From Prevotellaceae bacterium UBA4332 (lineage in GTDB: Bacteria > Bacteroidota > Bacteroidia > Bacteroidales > Bacteroidaceae), in the NCBI GenBank assembly GCA_002394365.1, contig DGTQ01000002.1, positions 59,573 to 123,572 on the forward strand: a DNA stretch of 64,000 bases. Direction: 5' to 3'. This document shows, piece after piece, positions 27,172 through 36,003 of this stretch. Under the pieces are notes generated by a model that was given only the letters and a program-made list of their open reading frames with translations, made no database searches and had not been told where the DNA came from. How positions within the stretch are numbered: position 1 is the stretch's first letter; each line of letters begins with the position of its first letter. A program made the translations under genes and the position numbers.

Positions 27172-28737
27172 TTACATAGGAATACATCCATGCTTCTTGG
27201 CAGGCAGAGACTGGCGCTTGGTAGCGAGCTGAGCCAGAGCACGACAGATGCGGAAACGTGTGTTGCGTGGTTCGATGACGTCGTCGATGTATCCATACTT
27301 TGCAGCCTGATAAGGGTTGGCAAAGAGTTCAGAGTATTCAGCCTCCTTCTCGGCGAGGAATGCCTTCACGTCTCCACCTTCTTCCTTAACCTGCTTGGCA
27401 CCCTTTGCCTGGAGTACGGCTACTGCACCAGCAGCACCCATAACGGCTATCTCGGCAGAAGGCCATGCGTAGTTGATGTCGGCACGCAACTGCTTGCAAC
27501 CCATCACGATGTGCGAACCACCGTATGACTTACGCAGTGTGACGGTAACCTTTGGCACTGTAGCCTCGCCATAAGCGTAGAGCAACTTTGCACCATGCAG
27601 GATTACAGCGTTGTACTCCTGACCTGTGCCTGGCAGGAAGCCAGGTACGTCCACAAGGCTCACGATAGGAATATTGAAGGCGTCGCAGAAGCGCACGAAG
27701 CGTGCTCCCTTGCGAGAAGCGTTTACGTCGAGCACACCAGCATATGCTGATGGCTGGTTGGCAACGATACCTACCGACTGACCGTTGAAACGTGCAAAAC
27801 CTATGATGATATTCTTGGCAAACTTAGGCTGTACCTCGAAGAACTCGCCATCATCCACGATAGCCGAGATTACCTTATACATGTCGTAAGCCTGGTTAGG
27901 GTCCTCTGGGATAATCTCGTTGAGCGAGTCGTCAAGACGGTCCACAGGGTCAGTACACTCCTTGCGTGGTGTCTCCTCCATGTTGTTAGAAGGTATATAT
28001 GATATGAGTGTCTTTATCATCTGTATGCCTTCCTCCTCGGTCTTGGCGGTGAAGTGGGTTACACCCGATTTTGAGCCATGCACGCTGGCACCACCGAGGT
28101 GCTCGGCATCAACGTCCTCGCCTGTCACGGTCTTGACCACAGCAGGACCAGTGAGGAACATGTATGACGTGCCCTCCATCATGAGGGTGAAGTCTGTGAG
28201 GGCTGGCGAATAAACGGCACCGCCAGCACAAGGGCCGTATATCATGGAAATCTGTGGCACCACACCAGAGGCGAGTATGTTCCTCTCGAATATCTCGCCA
28301 TAGCCAGCGAGGGCGTCGATACCCTCCTGAATACGTGCGCCACCAGAGTCATTGATACCTATGCAGGGTGCTCCCATGGTCATAGCCATATCCATCACCT
28401 TGCATATCTTCTCCGACATGGTCTTGGAGAGCGAACCACCGTTGACGGTGAAGTCTTGTGCAAAGACATATACCAGACGGCCGTCTATGGTGCCCGAACC
28501 TACCACAACGCCATCGCCGAGGTACTGTTTCTTCTCCATGCCGAAGTTTGTGCAACGATGAAGTTTGAACATGTCGTATTCCTCAAACGAACCCTCGTCG
28601 AGCAACATGTTTATACGTTCACGAGCAGTATATTTGCCACGTGCGTGCTGCTTCTCTATGGCTTTCTCGCCACCTCCGAGACGCGCCTGTTCGCGCTTCT
28701 CTATGAGTTTCTTGATTTTTTCTGATTGTATTGACAT
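27172..28737 (-). CDS. mmdA: Methylmalonyl-CoA decarboxylase / propionyl-CoA carboxylase carboxyltransferase subunit
   Basis: 521 residues, the usual length for the family. It transfers the carboxyl group between (S)-methylmalonyl-CoA or propionyl-CoA and carrier biotin. Seen: ARERINMLLDEGSFEEYD, the acyl-CoA oxyanion region INDSGGARIQEGIDAL, AGGAVYSPALTDF, the second-domain PVDRLDDSLNEIIP and VPGFLPGTGQEYNAVILHGAKLLYAYGEATVPKVTVTLRKSYGGSHIVM. With the beta subunit at 29337-30497 it forms a sodium-pumping decarboxylase; with the extra carrier and small subunit it might also act as a soluble carboxylase or transcarboxylase (inference). Confidence 0.93.
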   Translation of the reverse strand: MSIQSEKIKKLIEKREQARLGGGEKAIEKQHARGKYTARERINMLLDEGSFEEYDMFKLHRCTNFGMEKKQYLGDGVVVGSGTIDGRLVYVFAQDFTVNGGSLSKTMSEKICKVMDMAMTMGAPCIGINDSGGARIQEGIDALAGYGEIFERNILASGVVPQISMIYGPCAGGAVYSPALTDFTLMMEGTSYMFLTGPAVVKTVTGEDVDAEHLGGASVHGSKSGVTHFTAKTEEEGIQMIKTLISYIPSNNMEETPRKECTDPVDRLDDSLNEIIPEDPNQAYDMYKVISAIVDDGEFFEVQPKFAKNIIIGFARFNGQSVGIVANQPSAYAGVLDVNASRKGARFVRFCDAFNIPIVSLVDVPGFLPGTGQEYNAVILHGAKLLYAYGEATVPKVTVTLRKSYGGSHIVMGCKQLRADINYAWPSAEIAVMGAAGAVAVLQAKGAKQVKEEGGDVKAFLAEKEAEYSELFANPYQAAKYGYIDDVIEPRNTRFRICRALAQLATKRQSLPAKKHGCIPM

Positions 28738-28750
28738 TTTCTTGTTCAGA

Positions 28751-28792
28751 AGTTATAAGTTACCAGTTACCAATTACCAGTTATAAGTTATT
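28751..28792 (+). repeat. Heptamer array, unit AGTTACC/AGTTATA
   Basis: Six units in perfect phase between mmdA and the epimerase gene; related units appear at 59093 and 60304. A GC-rich REP-like stretch follows (about 28803-28848). Confidence 0.8.
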
Positions 28793-28845
28793 TGAGCAGA
28801 AGTCGGTTCCCGTTATCTCCCCTTGAGGGATAAGAGAGGGGCGGG

Positions 28846-29256
28846 TCACTTGTTTGGCTCGCAAAGTTCGGTCAGCACACCAGCAGTGAACTTAGGGTGC
28901 AGGAAGCCTATCATCATGTTCTCAGCGCCCAGACGTGGAGCCTTGTCTATGAGGCGTATGCCCTTGCCCTCTGCTTCTACGAGAGCCTCTGCCACGCCGT
29001 CTTCTACTGCGAAGGCAACGTGATGAACACCCTTGCCGCCCTTCTCCAGCCATTTTGCTACGGCTGACTCAGGAGATGTGGGTTCGAGCAACTCAATCTT
29101 TACCTCGCCTACCTTCAGGAAGGCGGTCTTTACCTTCTGGTCTGCTACCTCTTCTACTGCGTAGCATTTCAGTCCGAGTACATTTTCAAAAAATGGCAGA
29201 GCTGCCTCGATGCTCTCTACACCTATTCCAAGGTGGTCGATACGTGAAATCTTCAT
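28846..29256 (-). CDS. mce: Methylmalonyl-CoA epimerase
   Basis: 136 residues, normal length. A glyoxalase/VOC-fold enzyme interconverting (R)- and (S)-methylmalonyl-CoA, linking MutAB to the Mmd decarboxylase. It opens MKISRIDHLGIGVESIEAALPFFENVLG with the first metal His, and has GGKGVHHVAFAVED with the second His and a C-terminal Glu near LTELCEPN. It sits between the beta-subunit gene and mmdA on the same strand. Confidence 0.93.
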   Translation of the reverse strand: MKISRIDHLGIGVESIEAALPFFENVLGLKCYAVEEVADQKVKTAFLKVGEVKIELLEPTSPESAVAKWLEKGGKGVHHVAFAVEDGVAEALVEAEGKGIRLIDKAPRLGAENMMIGFLHPKFTAGVLTELCEPNK

Positions 29257-29294
29257 TTTCTTTTTCTTTCTTATATTGTTTAAGTTGTTTTTTT

Positions 29295-29329
29295 TATAGT
29301 GTCTATAGTTCCTATAGTGTCTATAGTGG
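29295..29329 (+). repeat. Nonamer array, unit TATAGTGTC
   Basis: Nearly four 9-bp units in phase (TATAGTGTC, TATAGTTCC, TATAGTGTC, TATAGTGG) just downstream of the beta-subunit stop. Confidence 0.7.
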
Positions 29330-29336
29330 TTTTCGA

Positions 29337-30497
29337 TTAGTTAGTCAAAAATCCGAGCAAAGTACCAGCTGCCACGGCACTGCCTATCACGCCAGCCACG
29401 TTGGGGCCCATGGCGTGCATCAAGAGGAAGTTGTGGCGGTCATACTCCAGTCCGAGGTTGTTGGAGATACGTGCAGCCATTGGCACAGCACTTACTCCAG
29501 CATTACCTATCAGTGGGTTTATCTTGTTATCCTTCGAGAGGAAGAGGTTCATTATCTTCACGAAGAGCACTCCGCTTGCCGATGCTATGACAAAGGCAAA
29601 GGCACCTATGGCGAAAATCTTGATGGTGTCCAGCGTGAGGAACTCGCTTGCCTGGGTAGAGCAACCCACTGTGAGTCCCAGCAGCATCACCACTATGTCG
29701 TTGAGCGATGTAGAGGCAGTCTTGGCAAGACGGTCGGTCTTTCCGCTCTCCTTCAGCAGGTTGCCAAAGAACAGCATGCCCAGCAGAGGCAGTCCTGAAG
29801 GCACTATGAAGGTGGTCATGAGCAGACCTATGATGGGGAAGAGTATCTTCTCCGTCTTTGACACCTTTCTGCCTGGCTTCATCCTTATCACGCGCTCCTT
29901 CTTCGTGGTGAGCAGGCGCATGATGAATGGCTGTATTACAGGTACCAGCGCCATGTATGAGTAGGCACATACGGCAACAGCACCCATGAGGTTAGGCGAC
30001 AGTTTGCTCGACAGGAAGATAGCCGTAGGGCCGTCGGCACCACCTATGATGGCGATGCTTGCTGCCTGTGCAGGGTCGAAGCCCAGGGCGAGGGCGAGCA
30101 TGTAGGCACCGAAGATGCCAAACTGTGCAGCTGCTCCTATGAGGATAAGCTTGGGGTTGGCTATGAGTGCCGAGAAATCCGTCATGGCACCTATGCCGAG
30201 GAATACCAGTGGTGGGTACCACCCCTGTCTCACTCCCTGATAGAATATGTTCAACACCGAGTTCTCCTCATACAGACCTATCTCCAGTCCAGCATCCATC
30301 TTGAAGGGTATGTTGCCCACTATTATGCCCAGTCCGATGGGCACCAGCAGGAGGGGCTCAAAATCCTTCTTGATGGCAAGCCATATAAAGAGGGCTCCCA
30401 CACATATCATGAGCACGTTGCCCAGACCAGTGTTGGCAAATCCCGTATAGGTTACGAACTCATTGAAGTTACTTGTAATAAATTCACCGATGCCCAT
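29337..30497 (-). CDS. mmdB: Sodium-translocating decarboxylase beta subunit
   Basis: 386 residues, about eleven hydrophobic segments. It uses the energy of carboxybiotin decarboxylation to export sodium ions. The sodium-site signature IIGGADGPTAIF is present, along with PLLFLGIGAMTDFSALIANPK-type sequence and the second-half AGVSAVPMAARISNN, which matches OadB/MmdB/GcdB. It lies in the operon order gamma-like, carrier, beta, epimerase, alpha. Confidence 0.93.
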   Translation of the reverse strand: MGIGEFITSNFNEFVTYTGFANTGLGNVLMICVGALFIWLAIKKDFEPLLLVPIGLGIIVGNIPFKMDAGLEIGLYEENSVLNIFYQGVRQGWYPPLVFLGIGAMTDFSALIANPKLILIGAAAQFGIFGAYMLALALGFDPAQAASIAIIGGADGPTAIFLSSKLSPNLMGAVAVCAYSYMALVPVIQPFIMRLLTTKKERVIRMKPGRKVSKTEKILFPIIGLLMTTFIVPSGLPLLGMLFFGNLLKESGKTDRLAKTASTSLNDIVVMLLGLTVGCSTQASEFLTLDTIKIFAIGAFAFVIASASGVLFVKIMNLFLSKDNKINPLIGNAGVSAVPMAARISNNLGLEYDRHNFLLMHAMGPNVAGVIGSAVAAGTLLGFLTN

Positions 30498-30500
30498 TCC

Positions 30501-30542
30501 TAATCGTTAATTGCTAATTACTAATTGCTAATTCCTGATTAC
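30501..30542 (+). repeat. Heptamer array, unit TAATTGC
   Basis: Six 7-bp units in perfect phase; the last overlaps the stop codon of the upstream biotin carrier gene. Confidence 0.8.
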
Positions 30543-30988
30543 GCTATGGTAACCAGCACAGCACCCTCCATCACGGAGTCGCCCACTGCCACCATCACGC
30601 TCGTCACTGTGCCAGCCGTCTCTGCCTCAATGCTGTTCTGCATCTTCATGGCCTCTAGCACTACCACGCTGTCGCCCACGGCAACAGCATCGCCCACCTT
30701 CACGTTTACACTCGTTATGGTGCCAGGCAGTGGCGATACCACCTTGGTGCCCTCGCCAGCCTTTACTGGAGCAGGCTTCTCCTGCGGTTTCTCCATGCTG
30801 CCCTGCACAGGTGCAGCCACAGGCTTCTTCGCCACGTGCTTAGGTGTCTGCTTGCCTACGGAGATAGGAGTCTTCAGTTCCACATCAAACTTGATACCGT
30901 TTACGGTAACCTTTGCCAGCGTTCCCTCTACTTCTTCTATGTCCACTTCGTAGTCAACGCCCTGTACCTTATATTCGTATTTAGCCAT
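30539..30988 (-). CDS. Biotin carrier subunit of the sodium-pumping decarboxylase
   Basis: 149 residues. Layout is a beta-rich N-terminal part, a Pro/Lys/Ala linker (residues about 50-82) and a biotinyl domain with LEAMKM (Lys115). It carries the carboxyl group from MmdA to the membrane beta subunit. It lies between the gamma-like and beta genes and is distinct in sequence from the second carrier at 26518-26928. Confidence 0.92.
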   Translation of the reverse strand: MAKYEYKVQGVDYEVDIEEVEGTLAKVTVNGIKFDVELKTPISVGKQTPKHVAKKPVAAPVQGSMEKPQEKPAPVKAGEGTKVVSPLPGTITSVNVKVGDAVAVGDSVVVLEAMKMQNSIEAETAGTVTSVMVAVGDSVMEGAVLVTIA

Positions 30989-31000
30989 AATCTTTCTTTT

Positions 31001-31115
31001 TACTTCGTACGAAACGCCTTCGGTTACGAAATGGTCTTGCGACCTACGAAAACGAAACGCTTCGCTACAACCCTTTTTTTACCTTATACCTTATACTTTA
31101 TACCTTATACCTTAT
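31001..31115 (+). repeat. TTCGTACGAA-type palindromic repeat plus heptamer array
   Basis: Positions 31001-31070 contain TTCGTACGAAACGC and CGCTTCGCTAC; a similar element in reverse orientation is at 60334-60387. Then 31081-31115 holds five units of ACCTTAT in exact phase (third is ACTTTAT). The stretch separates the gamma-like gene from the biotin carrier. Confidence 0.7.
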
Positions 31116-31128
31116 ACTACCTCAATGC

Positions 31129-31611
31129 CTAACGTGGTAACTGATTAAACGAATTGTGCGCACCCCATGAGGAATGTGACGGCTTTATCGTGAGTATGCC
31201 CGACTCCACGTCATGCACATCGTCGAGATACTGTTTCAGAGCCATCGAGATAACGGCTATGTAAACCTCCTTGTCTCTGCCCTTCAGTTCCAGTCCCTCC
31301 TGCAGTATGTTGCTCGTTATGTGGCGCACCTTGTTTATCTTCTTCGCAGTCGTCACCACAGGCTTTACTGGTGGCGTAACGGCTATCCTTGCCTTGCGGT
31401 CGGCTACCCAGCCGAATACCAGGAAGAAAACATACAACAGGGCAAGACAGAGGAACACTATGCCCATGCACAAGGCCGTGAGTCCGAATCCGTGAGGGTC
31501 CACCTCCTTCAGCCTTTCTGATGCCGCGCTGCTCTCCTGACCAAGGAGCGTCATGCTCGTCAGGAGCACTACAGCCGCCAGCATTATGTATCGTTTCATA
31601 TTATTCATCAT
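31129..31611 (-). CDS. OadG-like gamma subunit of the decarboxylase
   Basis: 160 residues. A signal-like N terminus (LAAVVLLTSMTLLG) and a second hydrophobic helix (GLTALCMGIVFLCLALLYVFFLVFGWV, residues about 43-69) anchor it. A Pro/Val linker leads to a cytosolic end with VISMALKQYLDDVHDVESGILTIKPSHSSW. The family stabilises the alpha-beta complex. First gene of the decarboxylase operon. The start may be any of three close ATGs (31611, 31608, 31599). Confidence 0.8.
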   Translation of the reverse strand: MMNNMKRYIMLAAVVLLTSMTLLGQESSAASERLKEVDPHGFGLTALCMGIVFLCLALLYVFFLVFGWVADRKARIAVTPPVKPVVTTAKKINKVRHITSNILQEGLELKGRDKEVYIAVISMALKQYLDDVHDVESGILTIKPSHSSWGAHNSFNQLPR

Positions 31612-31645
31612 ATTTTTTTGTGTGTATGTATATATACCTTATTCT

Positions 31646-33334
31646 TTATGAGCAGAACAGCAGTACTATCATCTGTGCAGTGAAAATCCTCAGGAACATG
31701 CTCAGCGGATAAACCGTAGAATAGCCTATTGATGGTGCGTCCTTGGTGCAGCTGGCGTTGGCAAAAGCCAGGGCAGGGGGGTCGGTAGTAGCACCAGCCA
31801 GCATACCCATGATGGTGAAGTAGTTGAACCTGTAAACCTTCCTCGCTATCACCCCTATGACAAGAATAGGTATAATGGTAATGAGGAAACCCGTTGCCAC
31901 ATAGAGCAGTCCGTCGCCATTCACCACTGTGTCCACGAAGTTTGCACCAGCCTTTATGCCCACGCTGGCAAGAAACAGCACCAGTCCTATCTCTCTCAGC
32001 ATGAGGTTTGCCGAGGTGGTGGTATAAGTCACGAGGTGTATCTTGTATCCATATCTGCCTATCAGTATCGCCACTATCAGCGGACCGCCAGCCAAGCCCA
32101 GTTTCAGGGGCACAGGTATGCCAGTGAAGGCAAACGGTATGCTGCCCAGTATGAGGCCCAGTATTATGCCTACGAAGATGGTGGCGAGGTTTGGCGTGTC
32201 CAGTCTCTTTACGGCATTGCCCAGTACGGAGGAAACGCGGTTTACCGACACCTCGTCGCCTACCACCATCACCCTGTCGCCCACCTGCAGCGGCAGGTCC
32301 TGACGGGCAAATATCTCCATGCCCTGACGCGTCACTCTGGTGAGGTTTACGCCATATATGCTGGCAAAATGCAGTTTTGCAGGTGTCTTGCCGTTTATCT
32401 CGGGCTTCGTTATCACTATCCTTCGGCTCACCATCTGCTTCGTCTTCTCCTGCTCGGCAAACTCAGGCACCACCGTCTCCTTGCCTATGAAGGCCTGTAC
32501 GGCATCCTTGTCGGCCTCCGAACATACCACGAACACCTTGTCGTCTATCTCCAGCGTGGTCGAACTCTTCGGAAATATCAGTTCGCCGTTGCGCAGGATA
32601 CGGGAGCATACAAAGTCCCTGCGCATGAAGTCGTGCAGTTCCAGTATCGTGTGGCCCACTATAAACTGGTTTTGCACTATCAGGTGCATCAGGTGCGGCA
32701 TCTGCGTCAGGTCGTTGTCGTGGCTCTCCAGTTCTTTCTCCTCGTCGGCTACCTTTACTCCGCATATATACCTCACCGCTATCGTGGCACCTATTATGCC
32801 CACCACGCCGAGGGGGTAGGCGCACGCATACCCGTTGGCTATCGCTGGCGTCGCAGCACCCATGATAGAGTGCAGTGCCTCCTGGGCAGCACCCAGACCT
32901 GGCGTGTTCGTCACGGCACCATACAGCGTGCCTATCATCATGGGCAGGTTCTCGGGGTTGGTGGTGTCAAAGAAAGCATAGTAGCACGCAAACATCACCA
33001 CTATGTTCAGCAGTATCAGCGATGTCGCCAGCATGTTGAGCGTCAGCCCCCCCTCCTTAAACGAAGAGAAGAAACCAGGACCCACCTGCAAGCCTATCAT
33101 GAATACAAACAGTATCAGACCGAAATCCTGCATGAAAGAAAGAGTAGAAACGGGTGCCGTAAAGCCCAGATGACCAGCCAAGATACCAGCAAACAATACG
33201 AAGGTCACGCCGAGCGACACACCCCCGACTTTCAGTTTTCCAAGGTACACTCCCACTGCTATAACGACGGCATACAGCATGGCAATATGCGCCATGTTCT
33301 CATTATCACAAAAAAGATTTACTAACCAATCCAT
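31646..33334 (-). CDS. AspT/YidE/YbjL-family transporter with two TrkA-C domains
   Basis: 562 residues. Two sets of hydrophobic helices flank a central cytosolic part with two TrkA-C (RCK_C) domains (around 205-295 and 300-375; for example LPLQVGDRVMVVGDE). Order and length fit the aspartate:alanine exchanger superfamily, whose members include succinate exporters such as SucE1 of Corynebacterium. The substrate is not readable from sequence, but its place between the propionate-forming genes suggests succinate or another dicarboxylate (inference). It has its own -7 box at 33359-33366 and ends 34 bp before the gamma-subunit start. Confidence 0.85.
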   Translation of the reverse strand: MDWLVNLFCDNENMAHIAMLYAVVIAVGVYLGKLKVGGVSLGVTFVLFAGILAGHLGFTAPVSTLSFMQDFGLILFVFMIGLQVGPGFFSSFKEGGLTLNMLATSLILLNIVVMFACYYAFFDTTNPENLPMMIGTLYGAVTNTPGLGAAQEALHSIMGAATPAIANGYACAYPLGVVGIIGATIAVRYICGVKVADEEKELESHDNDLTQMPHLMHLIVQNQFIVGHTILELHDFMRRDFVCSRILRNGELIFPKSSTTLEIDDKVFVVCSEADKDAVQAFIGKETVVPEFAEQEKTKQMVSRRIVITKPEINGKTPAKLHFASIYGVNLTRVTRQGMEIFARQDLPLQVGDRVMVVGDEVSVNRVSSVLGNAVKRLDTPNLATIFVGIILGLILGSIPFAFTGIPVPLKLGLAGGPLIVAILIGRYGYKIHLVTYTTTSANLMLREIGLVLFLASVGIKAGANFVDTVVNGDGLLYVATGFLITIIPILVIGVIARKVYRFNYFTIMGMLAGATTDPPALAFANASCTKDAPSIGYSTVYPLSMFLRIFTAQMIVLLFCS

Positions 33335-33358
33335 TAAATAGTTCTATTTTTCGAGGTA

Positions 33359-33366
33359 CAAAATTA
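33359..33366 (-). promoter_or_regulatory. -7 box TAATTTTG for the AspT-like gene
   Basis: TAnnTTTG on the minus strand, 24 bp before the ATG at 33334; it could serve the whole decarboxylase run. Confidence 0.55.
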
Positions 33367-33488
33367 CAAAAAAAAATCCACATGAAGAAATCCTTAAGCA
33401 GATATTTCCTCCTTTGTCATAGATTTTTTTGTCTTTGCCGTTTGTCGTTTTTCTGAGCAAATCTGCTTGGGGGTGGGCGACAGCTTTT

Positions 33489-33726
33489 TGTGGTAAATGT
33501 GGTAAATGTGGTAAAAGTGGCTTTTGTGGTTTTGTGGTAACAGATGAAATCCTGAGTTTTTACTTGGGGCTTACTCTGTCATGCACTTTTGAACGAGAAA
33601 TGAGAGAAAAAAATAAAGGAAAGAGAAACCATTAAAGGAAAAGATAGAAATAATATACATTATATATACGCACACGAGAGACAAAACATGCAAGCCACAT
33701 TTACCACATTTACCACATTTACCACA
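33489..33726 (+). repeat. Inverted arms made of 9-bp repeats (locus 2)
   Basis: Left arm 33489-33523 and right arm 33692-33726 are 35-bp reverse complements with one mismatch. Each arm is itself a tandem array, TGTGGTAAA on the left and CACATTTAC on the right. The right-hand array continues to about 33750. The 168-bp spacer has no credible gene, ends in an AT-rich stretch and contains CGAGAG followed by CAAAAC, also seen in the locus 3 spacer. The repeat translates as Cys-Gly-Lys runs in some frames, which I regard as spurious. Confidence 0.9.
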
Positions 33727-33927
33727 TTTGCCACATTTGCCACATTTCTGCTGCGCGCACACGCTTTTTTCATGAAATGTTAAAAACTAACACCATAATC
33801 GGAAAAGTTGCACGCTTGGGGCAGAAAAAATCCTCTTGACTTCAAAAGTCTTTTCTTGATTTGCAAGTGGTTGATAATCAGTGCTATTTATAGGCTGCCA
33901 ATAGCACATGGAAACAGAGCTGCCAGT

Positions 33928-34001
33928 TCTGCCTCCAGAACCATTAGTTCTGCGTGTAGAACCACTGCCTCTGCCTGTAGAACCACTGGTTCTGCAAGCG
34001 G
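33928..34001 (+). repeat. 21-bp-period array, locus 2
   Basis: Three units (33928-33948, 33949-33969, 33970-33990) with core TGTAGAACCACTG plus a partial, the last forming AGAACC-ACT-GGTTCT. It is followed by AAGTGTTAAAAAC and ATTGCG, as at locus 3, then by the mut promoter. Confidence 0.88.
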
Positions 34002-34114
34002 ATTTTCCCAAGTTGGGAGCGAAGTGTTAAAAACTAACACGCCTATTGCGAGGGAGTACGAAATGCAGTAATTTTGCAGCCTGAAGCTACGCACTCTGAA
34101 ATAATGTAAAATAA

Positions 34115-34146
34115 TTTGCCTGAACGGAAAGTTTTTAGTAATTTTG
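34115..34146 (+). promoter_or_regulatory. Promoter of mutAB
   Basis: -33-like TTTG at 34115-34118 and -7 TAATTTTG at 34139-34146, 20 bp apart, 33 bp before the mutA ATG. A second TAATTTTG lies at 34069-34076. No cobalamin riboswitch was recognised in the leader. Confidence 0.7.
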
Positions 34147-34179
34147 CGAACTGAAAAAACAACACAACAACTATAAAAC

Positions 34180-35994
34180 ATGGATAGTAACAAAAAACAG
34201 AATGAAAACCTCTTCGCCGAGTTCAAGACGCCTACCACGCAGGAATGGCTCGACAAGATAGAGGTGGACCTCAAGGGGGCTGATTTCCAGAAGCGACTGG
34301 TATGGCGCACCCCAGAGGGCTTTAATGTTCAGCCCTTCTACCGACGCGAGGACGTGGAGAAACTCGACACGCCTAATGCTCTGCCTGGCGAGTTCCCATT
34401 CGTGCGTGGCAACAAGAAGAATGACAACACGTGGTACATACGTCAGGAGATAGATGCCGAGGATGCCAAGGCTGCCAATGCAAAGGCACTGGACATACTG
34501 AACAAGGGCATCGACTCGCTGAGCTTCAGCATACCTCGCGACAAGGTGAGCAGGGAGTTCGTGGAGCAACTGCTCGAGGGCATCTACTGCGACATAGTGG
34601 AGGTGAATTTCTCTACCTGCAAGCGTCGCAGCGTGGAACTGGCACAGATTCTTGCCGACTATTTTGAGGCTAAGGGCTACGACAAGGAGAAGATTGTGGG
34701 CTCTATAGACTGGGACCCTATGGAGAAGATGCTCAAGGGCAAGGCTCATGCCGAGGAGGTGCTGAAACTGGCTCCTGCCATAATCGACACACTGAAGGAC
34801 TATCCTAACTTCCGCTGCGTGAGCGTGAACTCGCTGCTGCTCAACAATTCGGGTGCCTACATCACTCAGGAGCTGGGCTATGCCCTGGCTTGGGGTAACG
34901 AATACATGCAGCAGCTGACCGAGGCTGGTGTGGAGCCTACGCTGGCTGCAAGGAAGATAAAGTTCAACATGGGTATCTCGGAGAACTACTTCATGGAGAT
35001 AGCCAAGTTCCGCGCGGCTCGCCTCTTGTGGGCACAGATAGTAAAGCAGTATGAGCCTAAGTGCGACTGCGCCTGCAAGATGTGCGTAAACGCTGTTACG
35101 ACGGAGTATAACATGACCATCTTTGATGCTCACGTAAACCTGCTGCGCTCACAGACGGAGACAATGTCGGCTGCACTGGCTGGCGTACATTCCATAGTGG
35201 TTACTCCGTTTGATGCTGCCTACGAGACGCCTGACGACTTCTCGGAGCGCATAGCCCGCAACCAGCAGCTGCTGCTCAAGGAGGAGTGCCACTTCAACAA
35301 GGTTGTTGACCCAGGGGCTGGCTCTTACTACGTAGAGGAGCTCACCACATCCATTGCCAAGGAGGCATGGAAACTCTTCCTCGCAACAGAGGAGAAGGGC
35401 GGCTTCTTGGCTGCTATAAAAGATGGTTCTGTGCAGGAGGACATCAATGCTACTAACGAGAAGCGCCATACGCTGGCTGCTCAGCGCAGGGAGTTCATAC
35501 TGGGCACCAACCAGTTCCCTAACTTCAACGAGAAATCGGACGGCAAGCAGCCTCTCAACACTACGCGTCTGGCATCGGAATTCGAGGCTCTGCGCCTTGC
35601 TACGGAGAAGGCGGAGAAGCAGCCTGTGGCATTCATGCTTACCATAGGCAACCTCGTATGGAGACAGGCTCGTGCGCAGTTCTCTACCAATTTCCTTGCC
35701 TGCGCTGGCTACAAGGTGATTGACAACCTGGGCTTCCAGACGGTAGAGGAAGGCGTGGATGCGGCTCTCGAGGCTGGTGCCGACATAGTGGTCATCTGCT
35801 CTTCTGACGACGAGTATGCCGAGTATGCTCCTGCTGCCTTCAAATACCTCGACGGCAGGGCTATGTTTGTGGTGGCTGGTGCGCCTGCCTGTGCCGAAGA
35901 CCTGAAGAAGGAGGGCATAGAGCACTTCATACACGTGAAGGTGAACCAGCTCGAAACACTCAGATTGTTTAACGAAAAACTTGGTATAAAATAA
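34180..35994 (+). CDS. mutA: Methylmalonyl-CoA mutase small subunit
   Basis: 604 residues, normal for the small subunit of the heterodimeric enzyme. It pairs with MutB to interconvert succinyl-CoA and (R)-methylmalonyl-CoA. It shows the TIM-barrel family sequence (PFYRREDVEKLDTPNALPGEFPFVRG, IDWDPMEKML, DPGAGSYYVEELT) and a C-terminal flavodoxin-like domain lacking the cobalamin His motif, as expected for this non-catalytic chain. MutB starts 9 bp downstream. Confidence 0.95.
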   Translation: MDSNKKQNENLFAEFKTPTTQEWLDKIEVDLKGADFQKRLVWRTPEGFNVQPFYRREDVEKLDTPNALPGEFPFVRGNKKNDNTWYIRQEIDAEDAKAANAKALDILNKGIDSLSFSIPRDKVSREFVEQLLEGIYCDIVEVNFSTCKRRSVELAQILADYFEAKGYDKEKIVGSIDWDPMEKMLKGKAHAEEVLKLAPAIIDTLKDYPNFRCVSVNSLLLNNSGAYITQELGYALAWGNEYMQQLTEAGVEPTLAARKIKFNMGISENYFMEIAKFRAARLLWAQIVKQYEPKCDCACKMCVNAVTTEYNMTIFDAHVNLLRSQTETMSAALAGVHSIVVTPFDAAYETPDDFSERIARNQQLLLKEECHFNKVVDPGAGSYYVEELTTSIAKEAWKLFLATEEKGGFLAAIKDGSVQEDINATNEKRHTLAAQRREFILGTNQFPNFNEKSDGKQPLNTTRLASEFEALRLATEKAEKQPVAFMLTIGNLVWRQARAQFSTNFLACAGYKVIDNLGFQTVEEGVDAALEAGADIVVICSSDDEYAEYAPAAFKYLDGRAMFVVAGAPACAEDLKKEGIEHFIHVKVNQLETLRLFNEKLGIK

Positions 35995-36003
35995 GATAAC
36001 TCT

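Noticed and set aside
32036..33325. 429-residue plus-strand frame antisense to the AspT-like gene
   Set aside because: The minus strand encodes a clear transporter with RCK domains; the plus-strand product has the His/Tyr/Arg-rich look of a shadow frame.
33571..33762. Frame encoding a Cys-Gly-Lys repeat protein
   Set aside because: It is the direct translation of the 9-bp repeat arm; it has no promoter, signal or homolog-like sequence.
34002..34179. Cobalamin riboswitch before mutAB
   Set aside because: The leader after the promoter is only about 30 bases and shows no B12-box-like sequence.
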